A stretch of 64,000 bases of DNA from Acetobacterium tundrae. GTDB taxonomy: Bacteria; Bacillota; Clostridia; Eubacteriales; Eubacteriaceae. The position numbers and the translations under genes are program-made. The stretch's first letter is position 1, and every line of letters begins with the position of its first letter. The stretch covers positions 28,227 to 92,226 of the forward strand of contig NZ_RXYB01000015.1 in NCBI RefSeq assembly GCF_008086615.1. Direction: 5' to 3'. The notes under the pieces were generated by a model. It made no database searches, was not told the origin of the DNA, and saw only the letters and a list, made by a program, of their open reading frames with translations. Below are positions 63,826 through 64,000 of this stretch, piece by piece.

Positions 63826-64000
63826 TCACTCAGCCAGATTTTCAAGTGCCATTGCAATGGTTTCAAAATCTTTGCTTTCGATCGTTCGCATATCCAGTAA
63901 GTAAAAATCTTTGTGAATCCTTCCAATGATGGGTGTCTCGGCATTATTTAATTTCCGATCCAGAGCATTTTCAGAAAACCCTTTGGCTTTGATGGACACG
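63826..64000 (-). CDS. selA: SelA, selenocysteine synthase, C-terminal end (partial)
   Basis: The last 57 codons of a frame entering from the right edge end at TGA 63828-63826. The translation includes NAETPIIGRIHKDFY and LLDMRTIESKDF, the conserved C-terminal segment of SelA, the PLP enzyme that converts Ser-tRNA-Sec to Sec-tRNA-Sec. Position directly before selB supports it. Confidence 0.9.
   Translation of the reverse strand, partial: VSIKAKGFSENALDRKLNNAETPIIGRIHKDFYLLDMRTIESKDFETIAMALENLAE

Overview
The window reads as a chromosomal segment of an acetogenic, low-to-moderate GC Firmicute. It is most probably Acetobacterium or a very close relative. The strongest evidence is two gene sets whose content and order match, from memory, those of Acetobacterium woodii. 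One is the hydrogen-dependent CO2 reductase cluster (fdhF1-hycB1-fdhF2-hycB2-fdhD-hycB3-hydA2, 51.6-60.2 kb, minus strand). The other is the electron-bifurcating lactate dehydrogenase operon (lctBCDEF with a divergent lctA regulator, 21.2-28.5 kb). No database search was possible, so all assignments rest on motifs, gene order and signals read directly.

Layout. 0-5.3 kb: a dihydroxyacetone-kinase-type locus (a gene beginning at the left edge, dhaK, a short dhaM) preceded by a clear sigma-54 promoter. Next to it is a sigma-54 activator carrying an N-terminal HPr domain, and divergent rpiB-tpiA paralogues. 5.5-6.1 kb: a GlpP-type antiterminator. 6.5-20.8 kb: a complete type I-B CRISPR-Cas system with 85 repeats and 84 spacers, and cas6-cas8b-cas7-cas5-cas3-cas4-cas1-cas2. 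Genes and array are transcribed leftward, so the leader lies between cas2 and the array. 21.2-28.5 kb: lactate utilisation, with a consensus promoter and a palindromic operator. 28.6-46 kb: mostly housekeeping genes. These are a phosphohexomutase, ornithine carbamoyltransferase and arginine deiminase, Veg, a HAD phosphatase, a LUD protein with prephenate dehydratase, ileS with a T-box leader, an ECF S component, a gamma-carbonic-anhydrase-like protein, an ABC-F protein, exonuclease III and MurE. Small palindromic repeats separate several of them. 45.7-49.1 kb: two methyltransferase-type corrinoid proteins, a GntR/UTRA regulator and a DUF1638 protein, but no methyltransferase.

49.3-64 kb is a formate/selenium/molybdopterin block: YedF, DUF3343 and a cysteine desulfurase (selenium handling), the CO2 reductase genes, mobA, tRNA-Sec (selC), a MobB-like P-loop protein, selB and the end of selA. 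These fit together. FdhF2 has an in-frame UGA followed by a SECIS-like hairpin, while its paralogue FdhF1 has Cys at the same place and has lost the hairpin. selA/selB/selC provide selenocysteine insertion, and mobA, the MobB-like protein and fdhD serve the molybdopterin cofactor.

The items most worth follow-up are the HPr-PAS-PAS-sigma54 regulator with its dedicated promoter, the UGA/Cys formate dehydrogenase pair, two CRISPR spacers that differ synonymously in their overlap, a 51-bp palindromic repeat family, and the unusual leader and operator architecture around the orphan corrinoid proteins.
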